Source: Ferruginibacter sp.
GTDB taxonomy: Bacteria > Bacteroidota > Bacteroidia > Chitinophagales > Chitinophagaceae
Assembly: GCA_019638525.1 (NCBI GenBank)
Contig: JAHBTO010000003.1
Span: 186,001 to 250,000, forward strand
Length of the DNA: 64,000 bases
Direction: 5' to 3'
Within the stretch, counting starts at the first letter, position 1. The number at the start of each line of letters is the position of its first letter. Of the stretch, positions 62,988-64,000 are shown one piece after another. The notes beneath the pieces were generated by a model. It saw nothing but the letters and a program-made list of their open reading frames with translations. It was not told where the DNA came from and made no database searches. The translations under genes were made by a program, and so were the position numbers.

Positions 62988-64000
62988 ATGTTTAAAAATT
63001 ATTTCAAAATAGCATGGCGAAATCTTGTAAAAAATAAAGTGTATTCGGGTATTAATATAATGGGACTTGCTGCGGGGATGGCTGTGGCAATGTTGATTGC
63101 TTTGTGGATATGGGATGAAGTTACCTACGACAGGTATTTTGATAACCACAACCAACTGGCACAGGTTATGACAACCGTTGTGGATAATGATGGCAAAATG
63201 GCAACTAGCAGGGCGGTTTGTATGCCCATTGGTAAAGAGTTGCAACAGAAATATGGAAGTGATTTTAAAAACATTTCAATGTCGTCATGGAATTTTAGCC
63301 ATGTGCTGGGTGTAGGTGAAAAAAAAATCAGCGAAAAAGGTATGTGGGTGGAGGCATCTTTCCCCTCAATGTTTTCGCTAAAGATGATAAAAGGCAACAT
63401 CAATGCATTGAATGACCCTTCTTCTATTTTGATAAGTTCATCACTGGCTGAAACATTTTTTGGTAATGCTGACCCACTCAATAAAATGATAAGGTTGGAT
63501 AACAGGGACAATTATAAAGTAGCCGGTGTGTTTGAAGATTTCCCTGATAACACTACAATAAATGACTCGAAATACTTTCTCCCCTGGAAAAAGTATATCA
63601 CTACTGAAAACTGGTTAAAAGAATCAGCGACAGAATGGAACAATCATTCATGGCAATGTTATGTGCAGATGGCTGATAATATTGATATGGAAAAAGTTTC
63701 CGGGAAAATAAAGAACATAGTGATGGCACATAAAGATGCAAAGACTGAAGGAGTGGAGCAGGCATATATTTTCCCGATGAATAAATGGCGTTTGTACAGT
63801 GATTTTAAAAACGGCATACCTGCCGGTGGACGAATACAATTTATCTGGTTGTTTACAATCTTAGGTGTGTTTGTATTGTTGCTTGCATGCATCAACTTCA
63901 TGAACCTGTCCACTGCACGAAGCGAAAAACGAGCAAAGGAAGTTGGTATCCGTAAAACTGTGGGTTCATTGCGCTCACAATTAATCAACCAGTTTTTAAG
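62988..64000 (+). CDS. ABC exporter permease, MacB/FtsX type, cut by window end
   Basis: The frame is open from the ATG at 62988 to the window end, about 337 codons, C-terminus missing. MFKNYFKIAWRNLVKNKVY and LLLACINFMNLSTARSEKRAKEVGIRK match the first half of the preceding permease. It is probably the second permease of the same exporter, forming a hetero- or alternative dimer with it. Confidence 0.9.
   Translation, partial: MFKNYFKIAWRNLVKNKVYSGINIMGLAAGMAVAMLIALWIWDEVTYDRYFDNHNQLAQVMTTVVDNDGKMATSRAVCMPIGKELQQKYGSDFKNISMSSWNFSHVLGVGEKKISEKGMWVEASFPSMFSLKMIKGNINALNDPSSILISSSLAETFFGNADPLNKMIRLDNRDNYKVAGVFEDFPDNTTINDSKYFLPWKKYITTENWLKESATEWNNHSWQCYVQMADNIDMEKVSGKIKNIVMAHKDAKTEGVEQAYIFPMNKWRLYSDFKNGIPAGGRIQFIWLFTILGVFVLLLACINFMNLSTARSEKRAKEVGIRKTVGSLRSQLINQFL

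Overview
The window is a chromosomal segment of a Bacteroidota bacterium, most likely of the Chitinophagaceae. The evidence is AT-rich DNA, TAnnTTTG promoter boxes in place of sigma-70 -10 boxes, few Shine-Dalgarno sites, many lipoprotein and outer-membrane families typical of the phylum (DUF5916, DUF2807, DUF2795), and a mitochondrial-type citrate synthase. I see no phage, IS element, CRISPR array or rRNA operon. It is mostly core genome, with two regulatory accessory loci.

Layout. 1-12 kb: a truncated exported protein, two Ala/Lys-rich exported proteins, a HAD phosphatase, lipid and thioester enzymes, proline dehydrogenase, a DUF5916 outer-membrane protein, a periplasmic binding protein, guaA and a DUF2807 lipoprotein. 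12.2-24.2 kb: the S10-spc ribosomal cluster from rpsJ to secY in standard order, followed by a terminator and map. infA, rpmJ and the alpha operon do not follow. 25-40 kb: housekeeping genes (LptF/G permease, citrate synthase, tRNA-Ala, Nif3, an acyl-CoA-binding protein, recN, fabI, LolD-type and MacB-type ATPases, gatC, trpS, deoxynucleoside kinase). 40-45 kb: a signalling locus with one HisKA_3 histidine kinase, a multi-TM protein and three NarL-type response regulators around a ~0.9 kb intergenic region. That region holds a probable small RNA and repeated palindromic motifs. 45-54.7 kb: menaquinone (futalosine route), pterin (two eukaryotic-type PTPS plus folE), fabD, mdh, efp and accBC. 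54.9-64 kb: a sigma-54 activator and its histidine kinase, divergent from a 61-aa protein gene and an ABC export cassette (HlyD adaptor, 73-aa exported peptide, ATPase, two MacB/FtsX permeases, the last cut by the window end).

The best candidate for an undescribed system is at 54.9-64 kb. Four near-identical copies of an 18-bp element occur as two pairs, each with exactly 22 bp between copies. One pair lies upstream of a good sigma-54 promoter for the 61-aa gene. The other lies at nearly the same distance from a weaker sigma-54-like site before the export operon. This suggests an NtrC-like activator switching on a peptide and an exporter together. Other points of note are the candidate ~200-nt RNA at 43.1-43.3 kb, a tRNA-Ala-derived element with its own terminator at 29.8 kb, an EF-P with Arg at position 32, and a palindrome apparently inserted in frame in trpS.

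Start codons were adjusted in about a dozen genes using homology-like N-termini, signal peptides or promoter position. All family calls are from reading the translations; no database search was run.
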